Positions 34,432 to 46,908 of a stretch of 64,000 nt of DNA are shown piece after piece. The DNA is from Elymus sibiricus (lineage: Eukaryota > Streptophyta > Magnoliopsida > Poales > Poaceae): positions 281,498,666-281,562,665 of the forward strand of contig CM077666.1 of assembly GCA_039707655.1 (NCBI GenBank), given 5' to 3'. Numbering within the stretch: position 1 is the first letter of the stretch; each line of letters starts with the position of its first letter. Both the position numbers and the translations under genes were made by a program. The notes below the pieces were generated by a model, which saw only the letters and a program-made list of their open reading frames with translations, was not told where the DNA came from and made no database searches.

Positions 34432-35345
34432 TCATGAGCCTGTCGCCTCCGGGGGCTCGGGGCTCCCGCTCGGACCCGACACTTCCTCCAACTCCTCAAG
34501 GTGCCTGGCCCGATATGGCGCGAGCATAGCCCGGGCAAGGCACTGGAACGTGTCGGCCGCGTTCGCCAGCCCGAAGGGCATGCTGACGTGGTTACGTGGG
34601 TAGGCCCCGCCGTGACCAACGCGTGTCGCCCAAAAGATGTCCGACGATGCAGCCCTGTTGATGCTGGGTACGTTGACGTAGATGCGCAGCACGACGCTCG
34701 GGTCAATGACTGCGACTGCGTCGGGGGGCATGGGGCCACGCCCTCCTCGCACAGCATGTGCTTCCTGAAGTTCCTCGATTGCTTTGGTGATGAACTCCCA
34801 CGGACTTGGCGCCTCACGCCGTGCTCCTTGCTTGGACGGGTGCGAGCCGGCACACACCCCCGAGTTGTGCCCGAGCGCCTCTCTTGTCTCACTAGTCAGG
34901 TTGGTAGTCCTCCAGGTGGAAGCCCCCAAGCCCGGCCCGAGAGAGGCGCCGGGTGCGCCTTCCTATGCAGGGGAGGAAGGGGCCTGTGCTCCAGGCGTGG
35001 ATCCTGAGGGGCCGTCCTTAGGGTTTTTAGCCCCCTGGCGTCCCTTGGACAGGAGCTGCTTCTTCTTCCTGGGGACGTCCTCGTGAGGCAGGGTTCCTCC
35101 ATCGTCGTCCGAGTCCTCGGCCGCCGCGGCTCGGTAGGTGCGCTCGAGGGAGCAGACCGCGTCCTTCTCATCGCAGGCAATAGTGATGACGTTGCCACTT
35201 CCCGGCATCTTGAGCACATTGTAGCCATGGTGGGTCACCGCCATGAACTTGGCAAGGGCTGGGTATCCAAGGATCGCATTGTACGGGAGGTGGATGTGGG
35301 CGACGTCAAAGGTGATGATCTCGGTGTGGTAATTGTTGCGCCCGC
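34432..35345 (-). pseudogene. pol: Element F protease 3' part and partial reverse transcriptase
   Basis: From 35345 leftward the protease frame continues from 44741, beyond element G, with FDVAHIHLPYNAILGYPALAKF. This is the C-terminal half of a Gypsy aspartic protease including the ILG motif. After an acidic/basic linker, fragments of RT follow: EFITKAIEELQEA, then VSMPFGLANAADTFQ with the conserved MPFGL-NA--TFQ pattern. The YxDD active site is not present; the frame decays near 34432. Large deletions and frameshifts make this non-functional. The protease halves flank element G and its 5-bp duplication, which confirms that G landed inside coding sequence. Confidence 0.75.
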
Positions 35346-36801
35346 TGATACGTCCATGATGCATCATGCTTTTATATCGATATTTATTGCATTATGGGCT
35401 GTTATTACACATTATGGTACAATACTTATGCCTTTTCTCTCTTATTTTACAAGGTTTACATGAAGAGGGAGAATGCCGGTAGTTGGAATTCTGGACTGGA
35501 AAAGGAGCAAATCTGAGATACCTATTCCGCACAACTCCAAAAGTCCTGAAAATATAAGAAGAATTATTTTGGAATATATAAAAAATATTGGGTGAAGAAT
35601 ATACCAGGGGGGACCCACCAGGTAGGCCTCCGGTGCCCATCTTCTGCTATATGTAGGGTTTTGACCTGGAAAAAAATCAAAAGGGGGCTTTCGGGATGAA
35701 GCGCCGCCGTCTCGAGGCGGAACTTGGACAGAACCAATCTAGGGCTCCAGCGGAGCTGTTTTGCCGGGGAAACTTCCCTCCCGGAGGGGAAATCAAAGCC
35801 ATCGTCATCACCAATGATCCTCTCATCGAGAGGGGTCAATCTCCATCAACATCTTCACCAGCACCATCTCCTCTCAAACCCTAGTTCATCTCTTGTATCC
35901 GATCTTTGTCTCAAAACCTCAGATTGGTACCTGTGGGTTGCTAGTATTGTTGATTACTCCATGTAGTTGATGCTAGTTAGTTTATTTGGTGGAAGATCAT
36001 ATGTTCAGATCCTTAATGACAATTAATACTCCACTGATTATGAACATTAATATGCTTTGTGAGTAGTTACATTTGTTCCCAAGGACATGGGATAAGCCTT
36101 GTTGTAAGTAATCATGTGAATTTGGTATTCGTTCGATATTTTGATGAGATGTATGTTGTCTCTCCTCTAGTGGTGTTATGTGAACATCGACTACATGACA
36201 CTTCACCATTGTTTGGGCCTAGAGGAAGGCATTGGGAAGTAATAAGTAGATGATGGGTTGCTAGAGTGACAGAAGCTTAAACCCTAGTTTATGCGTTGCT
36301 TCGTAAGGGGTTGATTTGGATCCACATGTTTCATGCTATGCTTAGATTTATCTTAATTCTTCTTTCGTAGTTGCGGATGCTTGGAAGAGAGGTTAATCAT
36401 AAGTGGGAGGCTTGTCCAAGTAAGGGCAGCACCCAAGCACCGGTCCACCCACATATCAAATTATCAAAGTAACGAACGCGAATCATATGAGCATGATGAA
36501 AACTAGCTTGACAGAAATTCCCATGTGTCCTCGGGAGCGCTTTGCTTTATATAAGTGTTTGGCCAGGCTTGTCCTTTGCTATAAAAAGGATTGGGACACC
36601 TTGCTGCACCTTTGCTACACTTGTTACTTGCTACCCGATATGAATTATCTTATCACAAAACTATCTGTTACCGATAATTTCAGTGCTTGCAGAGAATACC
36701 TTACTGAAAACCGCTTGTCATTTCCTTCTGCTCCTCGTTGGGTTCAACACTCTTACTTATCGAAAGGACTATGATAGATCCCCTATACTTGTGGGTCATC
36801 A
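35346..36801 (+). repeat. Element G left LTR
   Basis: This 1456-bp LTR lacks a block of about 70 bp present in the right LTR near 43484-43556, around an inverted GGGGCGCGCC-type sequence. Confidence 0.85.
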
Positions 36802-36812
36802 AGACTCTTTTT

Positions 36813-36830
36813 TGGTGCCATTGCCGGGGA
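36813..36830 (+). promoter_or_regulatory. Element G primer-binding-like site
   Basis: TGGTGCCATTGCCGGGGA, 11 nt after the LTR end, corresponds to the site at 3579-3596 in element A with the same spacing. Confidence 0.6.
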
Positions 36831-36907
36831 GTGAAGCGCCTTTGGTGAGTGGAACTTGGTAAGGAAAAATTTATATAGTGTGCTGAAATTTACTGTCACT
36901 TGTTAGT

Positions 36908-39900
36908 ATGGAAAATAATCCTTTTAGGGGTTTGTTCAGGGTATCTTCACCTCGACCAGAAGCACAAAGAGATGCTCCTCAACCTACTGCACCTACTGAA
37001 AATATTTATTATGAAATTCCTTCGGGTATGATAGAGAAACTGATAGCTAATCCTTATGCAGGAGATGGAACACTACATCCTGATTTGCATCTAATCTATG
37101 TGGATGAAGTTTGTGGATTATTTAAGCTTGCAGGTTTGCCCGAGGATGATGTCAAGAAGAAGGTCTTTTCTTTATCTTTGAAGGTGAAGGCATTGACATG
37201 GTATAGGCTATGTGATGATATTGGATCATGGAACTACAACCGGTTGGAATTGGAATTTCATCAGAAGTTTTATCCTATGCATCTGGTTCATCGTGATCGG
37301 AATTATATTTATAATTTTTGGCCTCGTGAAGGAGAAAGAATCGCTCAAGCTTGGAGGAGGCTTAAGTCAATGTTATATTCATGCCCCAATCATGAGCTCC
37401 CGAGAGAAATTATTATTCAGAATTTTTATGCTCGACTTTCTCGTAATGATCAATCCATGCTCGATACTTCTTGTGCTAGTTCCTTTATGAAGAAAGATAT
37501 TTAATTTAAGTGGGACTTATTGGAAAGAATTAAACGCAACTCTGAAGATTGGGAACTTGACGAAGGTAATGAGTTAGGTATAAACCTTAAGTTTGATTGT
37601 GTTAAATCCTTTATAGACACCGATGCCTTTCGTGAATTTAGCACTAAATATGGACTTGACTCTGAAATAGTAGCTTCTTTCTGTGAATCTTTTGCTGCTC
37701 ATGTTGATCTCCCTAAGGAGAAGTGGTTTAAATATCATCCTCCCATTGAACTGAAAGTAGTTGAACCTATTAAAGTTGAAGAAGAAACCATTACTTATAA
37801 TGTTGATCCTGTTGTTCCTACTGCTTATATTGAGAAACCACCCTTCCCTGTTAGAATAAAGGAACATGCTAAAGCTTCAACTGTGGTTCGTAAGAGTTGT
37901 ACTAGAACACCTACGCCCCCTGACCAAATTAAAGTTGACCCTAGTATTGCTATGGTTAAAGATCTCTTGGTTGATAATATTGATGGGCATGTTATTCAGT
38001 TCTGTGATGAAGCCGCTAGAATTGCTAGACCTGATACTAAATGTAAACATAGACCTATTGTTGGCATGCATGTTGTTTCTGTTAAAATAGGAGATCATTG
38101 TTATCATGGCTTATGTGATGTGGGTGCTAGTGTGAGTGCAATTCCTCTTACCTTATACCAAGAAATTATGAATGATATTGCACCAGCTGAATTAGAGGAA
38201 ATTGATGTTATCATTAAGCAGGCTAATAGAGATACTATTGCACCAATTGGGATTGTTAGAGATGTTGAAGTCTTGTGTGGGAAAATAAAGTATCCTACTG
38301 ATTTTCTTGTTCTTGGTTCCCCACAAGATGATTTTTGTCCCATTATATTTGGTAGACCCTTCTTGAATACTGTTAATGCTAGGATTGATTGTGAGAAAGA
38401 AACTGTTACTGTAAGTTTTGGGGATGTGTCTCATGTGTTCAATTTCTCTAAATTTCATAGACAACCCCATGACAAAGAATTGCCTAGTAAAGATGAAATT
38501 ATTGGTCTTGATTCTATTGCTGTGCCTCCTACTGATCCCTTAGAACAATATTTGCTAAACCATGAAAATGATATGCTTATGAATGAAAGGAATGAAATAG
38601 ATACGATTTTCTTTGATCAGCAGCCTATTTTGAAACACAACCTGCCTGTTGAAATACTTGGGGATCCTCCTCCACCCAAGGGTGATCTCGTGTTGGAGCT
38701 TAAACAATTACCCGATACTCTGAAATATGCTTATCTTGATGAAAAGGAGATATATCCTGTTATTATTAGTGCTAACCTTTCAGAGCATGAAGAAAGGAGA
38801 TTATTGAAAACCTGGAGGAAGCACCGTGCTGTTATTGGATATACTCTTGATGATCTTAAGGGCATTAGTCCCACTCTATGTCAGCATAAAATTAATATGG
38901 AGCCTGACGCTAAACCAGTTGTTGATCACCAATGGCGGTTAAATCCTAAGATGAAAGAAGTGGTAAGAAATGAAATACTAAAGCTTCTGGAGGCAGGTAT
39001 AATTTATCCTATTGCTGATAGTAGATGGGTTAGGCCCGTTCATTGTGTTCCTAAGAAAGGAGGTATTACCGTTGTTCCAAATGATAAAAGTGAATTGATC
39101 CCGCGAAGAATTGTCACGGGATATAGAATGGTAATTGATTTTAGGAAACTAAATAAAGCTACTAGGAAAGATCATTATCCTCTACCTTTTATTGATCAAA
39201 TGCTAGAAAGACTATCCAAACACACACACTTCTGCTTTCTAGATGGTTATTCCGGTTTCTCTCAAATACCTGTGTCAAAAGAGGATCAAGAAAAGACCAC
39301 TTTTACTTGCCCTTTCGGTACCTTTGCTTATAGACGTATGCCTTTTGGTTTATGCAATGCACCTGCTACCTTTCAAAGATGTATGATGGCTATATTCTCT
39401 GACTTTTGTGAAAATATTGTTGAGGTTTTCATGGATGATTTTTCCGTTTACGAAACTTCTTTTGATGATTGCTTGAGCAACCTTGATTGAGTTTTGCAGA
39501 GATGCGAAGAAACTAATCTTGTCTTGAATTGGGAAAAGTGCCACTTTATGGTTAATGAAGGTATTGTCTTGGGACACAAAATCTCCGAAAGAGGTATTGA
39601 GGTTGATAAAGCTAAAGTTGACGCTATTGAAAAAATGCCGTGTCCTACGGATATCAGAGATCCTGTGCAAGTGTCACTCCGAGGCCTACGGAGGACACCA
39701 CGCTGGAGATAGAACTGCACACAAGGTATTACAATCTTGGTTTTATTGACCTATTCTCTTCAAGGATCCTCGTAAGTTTGTCTTGTCTTGTGATGAATGT
39801 CAAAGAATTGGTAATATTAGTAGACGTCAGGAAATGCCTATGAATTACTCTCTTGTTATTGAACCATTTGATGTTTGGGGTTTTAATTATATGGGACCTT

Positions 39901-40814
39901 TTCCACAATCTAATGAGTACACTCATATTCTAGTTGCTGTCAATTATGTTACTAAGTGGGTAGAAGCTATTCCAACTAGTAGCATTGATCATAACACTTC
40001 TATTAAAATGCTTAAAGAAGTTATTTTCCCTAGATTTGGAGTCCCTAGATATTTAATGACTGACGGTGGTTCACACTTTATTCATGGTGCTTTCCGTAAA
40101 TTGCTTGCTAAGTATGATGTTAATCATAGAATTGCATCTCCTTATCATCCCCAGTCTAGTGGTTAAGTAGAATTGAGCAATAGAGAAATTAAATTGATCT
40201 TGCAGAAGACTGTTAATAGATCCAGGAAGAATTGGTCTAAGAAACTTGATGATGCATTATGGGCTTATAGAACTGCTTATAAAAACCCTATGGGTATGTC
40301 TCCGTATAAGATGGTTTATGGTAAAGCATGTCACTTACCTCTAGAGCTAGAACATAAAGCTTATTGGACAATTAAAGAGCTCAACTATGATTTCAAACTT
40401 GCTGGTGAGAAGAGGTTATTTGACATTAGCTCACTTGATGAATGGAGAACCCAGGCCTATGAGAATGCCAAGTTGTTTAAGGAAAAAGTCAAGATATAGC
40501 ATGATAAAAGGATACAAAAGTGTGAATTCAATGTAGGCGACTATGTCTTGCTATACAATTCTCGTTTAAGATTTTTTGCAGGAAAACTTCTCTCTAAATG
40601 GGAAGGGCCTTATATTATCGAGGAGGTGTACCGTTCCGGTGCCATCAAGATCAACAACGCCGAAGGCACGAATCCTAAGGTGGTAAACGGGCAAAGAGTC
40701 AAACATTACATCTCAGGTACTCCCATAAATGTTGAAACCAATATTATCAATACCATAACTCCAGAGGAGTACATTAAGGAGACCTACCAGAATGTTCCAG
40801 ACTCCAAAAAGTAA
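36908..40814 (+). pseudogene. gag-pol: Element G gag-pol polyprotein (Athila-like), interrupted
   Basis: Gag (36908 to about 37570) has the retrotransposon_gag pattern with ALTWY and YNRLELEFHQKFYP. Protease has LCDVGASVSAIP (about 38110). RT (about 38980-39480) has FLDGYSGFSQI, MPFGLCNAPATFQ and the FMDDF active site. The RT C-terminus and RNase H are missing at a junction near 39655, which also shifts the frame. Integrase resumes with a zinc-binding region (CHSEAYGGHH and CDECQ) and a core where the first catalytic Asp reads Asn (GFNYMGPF), while TDGGSHF and VELSNREIK keep the others. In-frame stops are at 37502, 39488, 39747, 40164 and 40497. No chromodomain is present. Confidence 0.9.
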
Positions 40815-41144
40815 TAGGTATGTGGTACGGTAAGTAAACCGACTCCAAAACTTTTTCAATAGCAATTTTTCTCGGTTTTGGGATATTTAAAAAATTAGGA
40901 AAATTTAAAGTAGTCCAAAGAGTGCACGAGGAGGCGACAAGCCAGGGGGCGCGCCCTACCCCCTTAGGTGCGCCCCTGTGGCTTGTGGCCACCTCTTGTA
41001 CCCTCCGGACTCTGTTTTCTTGTGGTATACTCCTTCGGGTCAGTAAAAATTCATTATATAATCTCCCGAAGGTTTTGACCTTCGTATCACGACAATACTT
41101 CCTGTTTTCATTTTGAGCTGTTTCTGCAGTAGATTTAGATCAAC
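40815..41144 (+). other. Spacer between pol and the third ORF of element G
   Basis: No coding signal is found. An inverted GC-rich sequence near 40945-40990 (GGGGGCGCGCCCTACCCCCT) resembles one in the LTR. Confidence 0.45.
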
Positions 41145-41669
41145 ATGACGTCCCCAAGCACTTCGAAGGACAAGTTCTTCGAGAAGGTCATCAACCCCTA
41201 CCTTGCGGAGGTGCTGCGACACCCTCAAAGCATTGAGATGCATGAAGGGGTGCTGTACATCCGTGATGTTGAGGGGCCAAAGAAGACCGGAAGTGTGGAG
41301 ACAAGGCTCGAAGCAATGGAGCAACAAGTCTTCAAGTGCCAAGGGATGGTGGAACGAGGACTCAATGCCAATCACATGATGATCGCGGAGTTTACCCATA
41401 AGCACAAGCTGGACGCCAAGGACATCGGGGAGCGCATCTTCAAGCTTTACGAGAAAATCAAGCATCTTCAAGCCCAGATCTATGACCTGCAAAATCAAAA
41501 CTATGATTATGAATACAGATTTAAGAGAATGAGTTTGGCTGCCGATTTGAGGATCCCGGAGACTCGTTCATCTTTTTATGATGGTGAGCCTATGCCTTGG
41601 AGGACGGAGGACAAGCTTCCAACCTCATCAACAACTCCAACATCACCACCTCCGAAGAACGACAACTAA
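41145..41669 (+). CDS. Element G third ORF, intact 174-residue coiled-coil protein of unknown function
   Basis: The ORF is uninterrupted from ATG 41145 to TAA 41667-41669, in contrast to the broken gag-pol upstream. The protein starts polar, has a strongly helical, charged middle likely to form a coiled coil (about residues 45-125), and ends with a Pro/Thr/Ser-rich tail. It lies where Athila elements carry an env-like ORF, but I see no signal peptide or membrane segment, so an envelope role is not supported. It may have been made from a spliced or separate transcript. The open frame could reflect selection or simply short length. Confidence 0.6.
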   Translation: MTSPSTSKDKFFEKVINPYLAEVLRHPQSIEMHEGVLYIRDVEGPKKTGSVETRLEAMEQQVFKCQGMVERGLNANHMMIAEFTHKHKLDAKDIGERIFKLYEKIKHLQAQIYDLQNQNYDYEYRFKRMSLAADLRIPETRSSFYDGEPMPWRTEDKLPTSSTTPTSPPPKNDN

Positions 41670-43211
41670 ACACTTGGGTATGGGCACTCCCCTTGGCTTG
41701 TGCCAAGCTTGGGGTAGGTGCCCCGGTATAGTATCACCATCACATCTTTTACTTTTATCGTTTTTCTTAGTCCGATCCTTTTGGTTATATCTTGATCTAG
41801 TAGAATAAAGTTTTTTGTGTGATCTAGTTTTGAGTTTTGCTTTATGTTCAGCCTATGTAAGCAAGTTCGAGAGTTATATAATAAAGAGTAGTTTTGAGTT
41901 GAGAGCTTTGCTTGTTTGCTATGATCTTGAGAAAAAGAAATAGAAAGTAATATAGAATACAAGCAAAGAGTATATATGATGATCTTATGGGGAGTGATGA
42001 CTTCACATATAAGAAGTATGTCGATTGAAATTTGTTGTGGCAATTAAAAGGAAGTAAAAAAGAAAGAGAGGTTCACATATAAATATATTATCTTGGACAT
42101 CTTTTATGATTGTGAGCACTCATTAAAATATTTTATGCTAAGAAGTTGATGTTGGACAAGGAAGAAAACATAACGAGTTATGTTTGCTTGTTTCTGAATA
42201 GAACTTATATGGTTATAGATCCTTCAACATGTGACGCTTGCTTCCACCTCATATCAGCCAAAACATCCACACCAAGTAGAGATACTACTTGTGCATCCAA
42301 TCACCCTTGAACCAGTTTTGCCATGAGAGTGCACCATACGTACCTATGGATTGAGTAAGATCCTTCAAGTAAGTTGTCATCGGTGCAAGCAATGAAGAAT
42401 TGCTCTCTAAATATGTATGATCTATTATTGTGAGGAAAATAAACTTTATACAAACTTGTGATATGGAAGAAATAAAAGCGACAGACTGCATAATAAAGTT
42501 CTCTATCACAAGGGGCAATATAAAGTGATGTTCTTTTGCATTAAGGGATTGTGCATCCAACTATAAAAGCGCATGACAACCTTTGCTTCCCTCTGCGAAG
42601 GGCCTATCTGTTACCTTTACTTTCTAGTACTTACCTTTATGCAAGAGTCGTGGTGATCCTCATCACTTCCTTTATTTTGCCTTTATCTCTTGGCAAGCAT
42701 CATGTGTTGGGGAATGATCTAGACACATATATTCACTTGGATGTGGGTGAGCATGAGTTATTTCTGTTGACATTACCCTTGAGGTAAATAGTTGGGAGGC
42801 AATGCTATAAGCCCCTATCTTTCTCTGTGTCTGATTGAAGCTTCGACCTCATAGGTACCGCATGAGTGTTAGCAATTATGAAAGACTAAAAGATGATTGA
42901 GTATGTGGATTTGCTTTACAAGCTCTTATATTGACTCTTTCCTACATTATGATAAATTGGAATTGCTTCAATGACTGAGATCATAGTTTGTTGGTTCTCA
43001 ATAGAGTTCTTGACTCATACTTTACCTTGTGAATGAATTGTTACTTCAACATAAGAAATTATATGTCAATATATGTTTCTGTTCTAAAGATGATCATGAT
43101 GCCCTCATGTCCGTATTTTATTTTATCGACACCTCTATCTCTAAACATGTGGGAATATTTATCAATTTCGGCTTCCGCTTGAGGACAAGCGAGGTCTAAG
43201 CTTGGGGGAGT
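41670..43211 (+). other. Element G 3' untranslated region with polypurine tract
   Basis: A/T-rich sequence without coding evidence. GCCAAGCTTGGGGTAGGTGC occurs near 41702. The tract AAGCTTGGGGGAG at 43199-43210 directly precedes the right LTR and is the likely plus-strand primer. Confidence 0.65.
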
Positions 43212-44740
43212 TGATACGTCCATTTTGCATCATGCTTTTATATCGATATTTATTGCATTATGGGCTGTTATTACACATTATGGTACAATACTTATGCCTT
43301 TTCTCTCTTATTTTACAAGGTTTACATGAAGAGGGAGAATGCCGGCAGCTGGAATTCTAGACTGGAAAAGGAGCAAATCTGAGATACCTATTCTGCACAA
43401 CTCCAAAAGTCCTGAAAATCTACGGAGAATTATTTTGGAATATATAAAAAATATTGGGCGAAGAATATACCGGGGGACCCACCAGGCAGTCACAAGCCAG
43501 GGGGCGCGCCCTACCCCCCTGGGCACGCCCCTATGGCTTGTGACCCACCTGGCAGGCCTCCGGTGCCCATCTTCTGCTATATGGAGGGTTTTGACCTGGA
43601 AAAAATCATAAGGGAGCTTTCGGGATGAAGCGCCGCCGTCTCGAGGCGGAACTTGGATAGAACCAATCTAGGGCTCCGGCGGAGCTGTTCTGCCGGGGAA
43701 ACTTCCCTCCTGGAGGGGGAAATCGAAGCCATCGTCATCACCAACGATCCTCTCATGGAGAGGGGGGTCAATCTCCATCAACATCTTCACCAGCACCATC
43801 TCCTCTCAAATCCTAGTTCATCTCTTGTATCCGATCTTTGTCTCAAAACCTCAGATTGGTACCTGTGGGTTGCTAGTAGTGTTGATTACTCCTTGTAGTT
43901 GATGCTAGTTGGTTTATTTGGTGGAAGATCATATGTTCAGATCCTTAATGACAATTAATACTCCTCTGATTATGAACATTAATATGCTTTGTGAGTAGTT
44001 ACAGTTGTTCCTGAGGACATGGGATAAGTCTTGTTATAAGTAATCATGTGAATTTGGTATTCGTTCGATATTTTGATGAGATGTATGTTGTCTCTCCTCT
44101 AGTGGTCTTATGTGAACGTCGACTACATGACACTTCACCATTATTTGGGCCTAGAGGAAGGCATTGGGAAGTAATAAGTAGATGATGGGTTGCTAGAGTG
44201 ACAGAAGCTTAAACCCTAGTTTTTGCGTTGCTTCGTAAGGGGCTGATTTGGATCCACATGTTTCATGCTATGGTTAAATTTATCTTAATTCTTCTTTGGT
44301 AGTTGCGGATGCTTGCGAGAGAGGTTTGGCTTTCATGATAAGTGGGAGGCTTGTCCAAGTAAGGGAAGCACCCAAGCACCGGTTCACCCACATATCAAAT
44401 TATCAAAGTAACGAACGTGAATCATATGAGCATGATGAAAACTAGCTTGACAGAAATTCCCATGTGTCCTCGGGAGCGCTTTGCTTTATATAAGAGTTTG
44501 TCCAGGCTTGTCCTTTGCTATAAAAAGGATTGGGCCACCTTGCTGCACCTTTGCTACACTTGTTACTTGCTACCCGATACGAATTATCTTATCACAAAAC
44601 TATCTGTTACCGATAATTTCAGTGCTTGCAGAGAATACCTTACTGAAAACCGCTTGTCATTTCCTTCTGCTCCTCGTTGGGTTCGACACTCTTACTTATC
44701 GAAAGGACTATCATAGATCCCCTATACTTGTGGGTCATCA
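43212..44740 (+). repeat. Element G right LTR
   Basis: This 1529-bp LTR starts TGATACGTCCATTTTGC and ends GGTCATCA, followed by the CCCAC target copy. Confidence 0.85.
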
Positions 44741-46598
44741 CCCACCGAATGTGATGGGCAGGCGCACCTGCCCGATGGGGACCGTGGAGCCGTCAGTGAC
44801 TCCTGAGAAGGGCTTGGTTGGCTTGAGGTCGTCGTACGGCACTTGGAGAGTCTCGAATATCTTGATGGAGAGGACATTGAGTCCAGTGCCCATGTCGATG
44901 AGGGTCTTGGTGACGAGGACGTTGCTGATGGTGGGTGTGCACAGCATGGGGAGTGTGCCCACCATGGCTGAACATCTGATTTGATCCTTGGAGTCGACGG
45001 TGATGGCGCACCGGGACCACTTGAGGGGGCGCACGGCCTCAAGATTTGGAAGTGCTGCGTTCACCTCCCATGAAAACTACTTGAAGATGCGGTTCGAGGC
45101 CGGGGCTTGGGCGCCGCCCAGGATGCAAGCTATTGCCCTGACCTCCTGGAAGCCCCTTGCCCCGTCATTCTGCCTGTCCTCTTCCTTCCTTCTGGGTGGA
45201 GGAGGCAGCGCGGGAAGACCGGCCTCACAAGGGTGAACCTCACGAGGCTGGCCTCGACGTGACCCCTCTGAAGGCTCATCGCGTTGGCGGTCCTCACGAG
45301 CTTGATCGCGCAAGCGGTCCTCCCGAGGCTGGTCTCACCACCCTTGACGCGGGTCACGATTGTCCCAGCTTCCTCCGCCGCGGCCTCCGCCGTGCCCATA
45401 GCCTCGGTCGGTGCACCCAGGGCGCCAGCCAAAGTGCTCGTCACAGACCACTCTGAGCTCCTGACAGTCAATGGTGTTGTGGCTGTTGGTGCCATGGAAG
45501 ATGCAGAATGGTCGCCCGCCCGCGAGGGGGTCTTCGTCCTGGCCGCGGGTGCCTTGCGCTTTGGCTCCTTGGCCTTGGTCTTCTTGTCTTCGAGCCCCAC
45601 CTTTGGAAGCTCGCAGAGGGAGAGTCGGCCTTCCTCGGCCTTCCTGCACTTGTTCGCCAAGTTGGACATCTCCAAGGCTGAGCTCAGGTCATCGTGGATA
45701 GCCAGCTCCTCCCTCATCCTCTGGCCTCTGATGCCATTGGTGAACGCCGAGATGATGGCCTCATCCGACGCCCTCAGGATCCCGAGGCGGGTAGTCGTGA
45801 AGCGCTGTATGAACTTGTGCAGGGTCTCTTCAGGCTGTTGCTTCACGTGACAGAGGTCTCCCACTCCAAGCACGCGGTCGTGGGTGCCTTGGAAGTTGGC
45901 GACGAAGCGCTTGCGCAGGCCTTCCCAAGAGGTGATTGTCCCTTCCACGAGGTTGAGGAGCCAGGAAAGTGTGCCTCCTTTGAGCGCCATGGGGAATCAG
46001 GTTGCCATGACCTTGTCATCCCCGCCGGCCATCTGGATGCTCAGTGAGTAGAGCTGTAAGAACTCGGCGGGGTCCGCGGTGCCGTCGTAGCGAGGGGGCA
46101 GGCTGGCATGAACTTGCAGGGCCACACGGCTGGATGGAGTTCCCGAGTGATGGCGCAGCAGCCCACCGGGCCCACGGGTGGTGCACGCTCGGGAGGAACC
46201 TGGTCTTGACGCTATTGCATGGCTGCCTCCAGGGGTGCCCGGTCGTGCCACGGGCGCGCCGATGCTGGGAGCGCATGCGCGTCGATGCGCGGCCGTGGCA
46301 CCACCTGGCAGCTTACTTCTTCTCTCTCCCTCACCGGGGGCCCCTGCGGCTGGTCACGCGGTCATGCTCCACGCCTGGGCTCGGGGTTGACGTCGTGTTG
46401 GGGAGGAGGAGGTGGTGCATCATGAGCTTCATCGCCTGCCAGAGAGGGTTGGGGCCTGAACGAGTAGGTGAATGTCGAAGCGTTGCCGGCTGCACTGACA
46501 AGCTCCGCAACGCGCCCGAGCCAGTTGTCGAGGTGGTTGGGGGCGGGGTAGTAGCGCAGCATCTCACGCACCATATTCTGTGCACCCGATCCACACAC
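44741..46598 (-). pseudogene. gag: Element F Gag and protease 5' part
   Basis: Read leftward from about 46598, fragments give NMVREMLRYYPAPNHLDNWLG, then the Gypsy Gag core (YDGTADPAEFLQLYSLSIQMAGGD, then WEGLRKRFVANFQG and QQPEETLHKFIQRF, 46110-45830). Next come a CIFHGTNSHNTIDC zinc-knuckle-like motif near 45500 and an Arg/Gly-rich region. The protease N-terminal half includes LIDMGTGLNVLSI (about 44890), where the catalytic Asp is kept. It continues at 35345 beyond element G. Several frameshifts and stops break the frame. Gag would assemble the particle and the protease would mature it. Confidence 0.8.
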
Positions 46599-46908
46599 TT
46601 GCCCTGGGCAGGCGTGGGAGGATGACCCAGTAGCTGGAACGAGTGACAGAGTGGTGGTGCGGCCGTCGCGCCGCGCGGTGACCGGCTGTGATGAATCCTA
46701 CTGCTCGTGGGCCTCCGGGCCCGTGGCGGCGTTGGCCACAGGAGAGGGAGAGCGGCGCGTGGCCGCACTGCCCACTGGCGCCGTCTGGGCGACACGGGCT
46801 GTGCGGCGCTCAGCGCGAGCTCGGCGGGCGAGGCCGTCGGAGTGGTGAGGTGGAGGAAGAGCGAGGCTTGAGGAAGACTCCGACGCGCCCCCTACCTGGC
46901 ATGCCAAA
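46599..46908 (-). other. Element F leader between 5' LTR and Gag
   Basis: Directly inside the right LTR the minus strand reads TTTGGCATGCCAGGTAGGGG, in primer-binding position. I do not assign the tRNA. The remainder is GC-rich leader or the decayed start of Gag. Confidence 0.45.

Larger units (their letters stand above)
35346..44740 (+). mobile_element. Element G: Athila-like Gypsy retrotransposon with gag-pol and a third ORF
   Basis: LTRs at 35346-36801 (1456 bp) and 43212-44740 (1529 bp) start TGATACGTCCAT and end GGTCATCA. The duplicated target is CCCGC/CCCAC at 35341-35345 and 44741-44745, one mismatch. The PBS-like TGGTGCCATTGCCGGGGA lies 11 nt inside the left LTR, and the polypurine tract AAGCTTGGGGGAG lies before the right LTR. 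Gag, protease, RT and integrase are in Gypsy order without a chromodomain, and a separate ORF follows pol. Family resemblance to element A is clear from LTR start, PBS and 3' tract. Five stops and a deletion disable pol. Confidence 0.9.

Noticed and set aside
41145..41669. Calling the third ORF of element G an envelope protein
   Set aside because: There is no signal peptide, membrane-spanning segment or cleavage motif; the sequence looks like a soluble coiled coil.
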